Source: Paenibacillus pabuli (GTDB lineage Bacteria > Bacillota > Bacilli > Paenibacillales > Paenibacillaceae). From it: a stretch of 64,000 bases of DNA. Below are positions 62,649-64,000 of the stretch, in pieces. The stretch is taken from contig NZ_JBDOIO010000003.1 in assembly GCF_039831995.1 (NCBI RefSeq), positions 2,542,001-2,606,000 on the forward strand. Reading direction: 5' to 3'. The notes beneath the pieces were generated by a model. That model ran no database searches. It was not told where the DNA came from and saw only the letters and a list, made by a program, of their open reading frames with translations. The position numbers were made by a program, and so were the translations under genes. Position 1 is the stretch's first letter. Each line of letters begins with the position of its first letter.

Positions 62649-63101
62649 ATGGTCAAAACGTTAGATGCACGTACTTCTCAAGGCTCTAATGGACGAAACA
62701 TTATAACTCCTAGTTTTACAAATGGAGTTCCTTTACTCTTTGCTCAATTAGGATTGCAAGTAAATAACCCAGGTACATTGGTCCGTACGCTCTTTTCAGG
62801 TATAGTCGAACTTACTGCCAATGACTTGCCTATTAACGGAAACCTTGTTATCGAAGTATACCGGGGATTAGGAGCCTCTCAGCAGCTGGTTTACAGAGCT
62901 GGTACTATAGTACTTGCTAACGAATTCTTTAGCCCATGTGTATTCAGCTTTACCGGTTCAGAATACAATGTACCCACTTCCGGAAGTGGACAAATTATTT
63001 ATTCAGCTTACGCAATATTCACCTATAATCCTTTGTTTAGTGTGAATAACGTGCGGTTGGGGCCAGAGAGTTTTAATGCAACGTTATACTCAGATGATTG
63101 A
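62649..63101 (+). CDS. LDxRTS/RxGPExF family protein, tandem copy 3
   Basis: The 150-residue paralogue begins MVKTLDARTSQGSNGR and ends RLGPESFNATLYSDD. Internal motifs are LFAQLGLQVN, VRTLFSGIVELT, LVIEVYRGLG and FTGSEYNVPTSGSGQIIYSA. It is closer to copy 2 than to copy 1. GAGGAGG lies 7 nt before the ATG. A hairpin terminator at 63188 closes the operon. Confidence 0.85.
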   Translation: MVKTLDARTSQGSNGRNIITPSFTNGVPLLFAQLGLQVNNPGTLVRTLFSGIVELTANDLPINGNLVIEVYRGLGASQQLVYRAGTIVLANEFFSPCVFSFTGSEYNVPTSGSGQIIYSAYAIFTYNPLFSVNNVRLGPESFNATLYSDD

Positions 63102-63187
63102 GGTATCGATGTACTTGCTGGCCCTCCCTGTCGAGTGAAACCTTTATTTTCGAAATTCTTTGCTCTCTTAAGTCTTCATCTAAGTGA

Positions 63188-63237
63188 TAAGGGTACAGGC
63201 TCTTGTCTTTAACTTAGGCAAAAGCTTGTACCCTTTA
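63188..63237 (+). terminator. Terminator of the LDxRTS operon
   Basis: GGGTACA-GCT (63191-63201) pairs with AGC-TGTACCC (63223-63233) in a long imperfect stem followed by TTTAAAA. Confidence 0.7.
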
Positions 63238-63439
63238 AAATAAGAGACACAGTAAAAATGAGAGAAATACCTTCCGCGCCATTAATTCGTCTAAGATAAA
63301 ACCCTTTTGGAAAATCTTCGTCTTCAGTTAGTATCTCCGATGCAATTGTGATAGAGCCCACTGGAGCTCTATGTTGCTGAATAGGATGTCCCGAATAACC
63401 TTCAGGTTGATCAAGATACACAAGTCTTCTCCTCGACAT
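63209..63439 (-). CDS. Hypothetical short ORF overlapping a terminator
   Basis: A 76-residue frame begins MSRRRLVYLDQPEGYSGHP, contains GSITIASEILTEDEDFPKGF and ends in a hydrophobic stretch (ISLIFTVSLIL). A weak CGGAAGAG precedes the ATG. Its 3' end lies inside the hairpin at 63188-63237. I do not recognise it. The composition is protein-like, but it could be chance. The spacer 63440-63877 holds only an AACCGTTAA/TTAACAGTT hairpin (about 63466-63502) and a CCAGGTT/AACCTGG dyad (63767-63796). Confidence 0.4.
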   Translation of the reverse strand: MSRRRLVYLDQPEGYSGHPIQQHRAPVGSITIASEILTEDEDFPKGFYLRRINGAEGISLIFTVSLILKGTSFCLS

Positions 63440-63877
63440 CTCTTCCGCATTTTTTCATAACAAAAAACCGTTAACTAAGTACATCACAGATTAACAGTTT
63501 GATTCTTTTTTACATATGTTCTAACTAAGTTTGAAGCATCTGATAAGCGTCTGTTTGTAAGCATCATTGCAGCTGCTTGAGGTGGATAAAATCATCGTTA
63601 CTTGGACGTTGAGTCGAACATTCTCGTTTTGATAAGGGCAAATATATTTATTAACCCGCGACAACTTTTATTCCTTAAAATGATGATGCTTATACAACTA
63701 GAGGACTCTTCCAAATCGGCGATTCTGTTGTCTGCAGTCACAGTAACTTTTCTAAAGTAAATCCGACCAGGTTGGTAACTTGTACGATAAACCTGGCTTT
63801 GGCTCTCCGGTCAATTTTCCCCTTGCCCTTTCGGTAATTCCCTTAAAAAGTAGCCGTAGGGTGATTTTTTCCTCTCT

Positions 63878-64000
63878 CACAAGCGTTCATTAATTTTGAT
63901 CAGCATTTCCTTTAGGATTTGCTTCTCCTCCTCTGTAAGGACTTGAACAATATCTTCCTCCACTCTTTGGAACGAGTCTTGAAAGTTTTCAATTAATTCA
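63878..64000 (-). CDS. 3' end of a MarR-like regulator gene (partial)
   Basis: The minus strand enters from beyond the window and reads ELIENFQDSFQRVEEDIVQV, then LTEEEKQILKEMLIKINERL and a stop at 63878. Helical ends with LTEEEKxxLxxLLxKI are typical of MarR-family dimerisation helices. Only the last 40 residues are in view, so the assignment is provisional. Confidence 0.6.

Noticed and set aside
63740-63870. Possible structured RNA or riboswitch (CCAGGTT/AACCTGG dyad with GAAA-like elements)
   Set aside because: On inspection of the minus strand it does not match the conserved cores of c-di-GMP, ydaO, SAM or T-box RNAs, and no gene suitably follows it.
1-64000. tRNA, rRNA or phage attachment sites
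   Set aside because: No cloverleaf, rRNA-like block, integrase or direct-repeat flanked island could be found by reading both strands.

Overview
The window looks like a chromosomal segment of a Paenibacillus-type endospore-forming Firmicute. Supporting signs are strong AGGAGG ribosome sites with frequent TTG/GTG starts, dense U-tailed hairpin terminators, a YjcZ-type sporulation miniprotein, a MsmX-style sugar ABC system without its own ATPase, GT-D-fold and levanase genes typical of that group, and moderate GC. This assignment is inferred from gene content, not from a marker gene. No rRNA, tRNA, CRISPR array or intact insertion sequence was found.

Layout. 0-3.3 kb: recQ, an eroded Rpn-type nuclease gene and a small membrane protein. 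3.4-9.7 kb: a minus-strand glycan operon (PF11316-like glycosyltransferase, CapE-like dehydratase, nucleotide-sugar dehydrogenase, methyltransferase, GT2-TPR glycosyltransferase) with a divergent GT-D-fold glycosyltransferase. 9.8-20.6 kb: mostly plus-strand housekeeping genes: a small 'LDxRTS' protein, RluA-type pseudouridine synthase, YpsA, speD, a GNAT-NUDIX fusion, an ankyrin protein, an ECF sigma/anti-sigma pair, LD-carboxypeptidase and a two-gene ThrE-type exporter. 20.7-26.3 kb: a cell-envelope module on the minus strand (APH-like kinase, VanR/VanS-like two-component system, a catalytically dead truncated kinase paralogue and a class A PBP). 26.4-30.8 kb: DinB, DUF1963, an ammonium transporter with an unrecognised coiled-coil partner, and a GNAT.

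30.9-37 kb is a patchy region of regulators, small enzymes and several broken genes (YcdB/PepSY-like fragment, FMN reductase, frameshifted nitronate monooxygenase). 37.1-48.6 kb is a coherent fructan/sucrose locus: divergent LacI regulator, two permeases, lipoprotein binding protein, intracellular GH32, ROK fructokinase and a 1274-residue secreted multidomain GH32. The model is secreted levan/sucrose hydrolysis, ABC import, cytosolic hydrolysis and phosphorylation, under LacI control through repeated ACAATTGC-type sites.

48.7-61 kb is accessory DNA: an MFS pump with a MerR regulator at a classic long-spacer promoter, a methyltransferase, two copies of a yjdJ-like GNAT (one with yjdI, one lacking it), HIT protein, ArsR/MFS pair, MarR/SDR pair, TetR plus a methionine aminopeptidase, and several gene scars. 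61.2-63.1 kb holds a YjcZ miniprotein and three tandem genes of the same 'LDxRTS' family seen at 9.8 kb. The window ends inside a gene that ends like a MarR-family regulator.

The observations I would follow first are the four-member LDxRTS/RxGPExF protein family, the dead histidine-kinase paralogue coupled to a PBP, the yjdIJ duplication with a clean one-gene deletion, the probable CTG start of ypsA, and a recurrent GTTTCCCGTTAG motif lying near broken genes.
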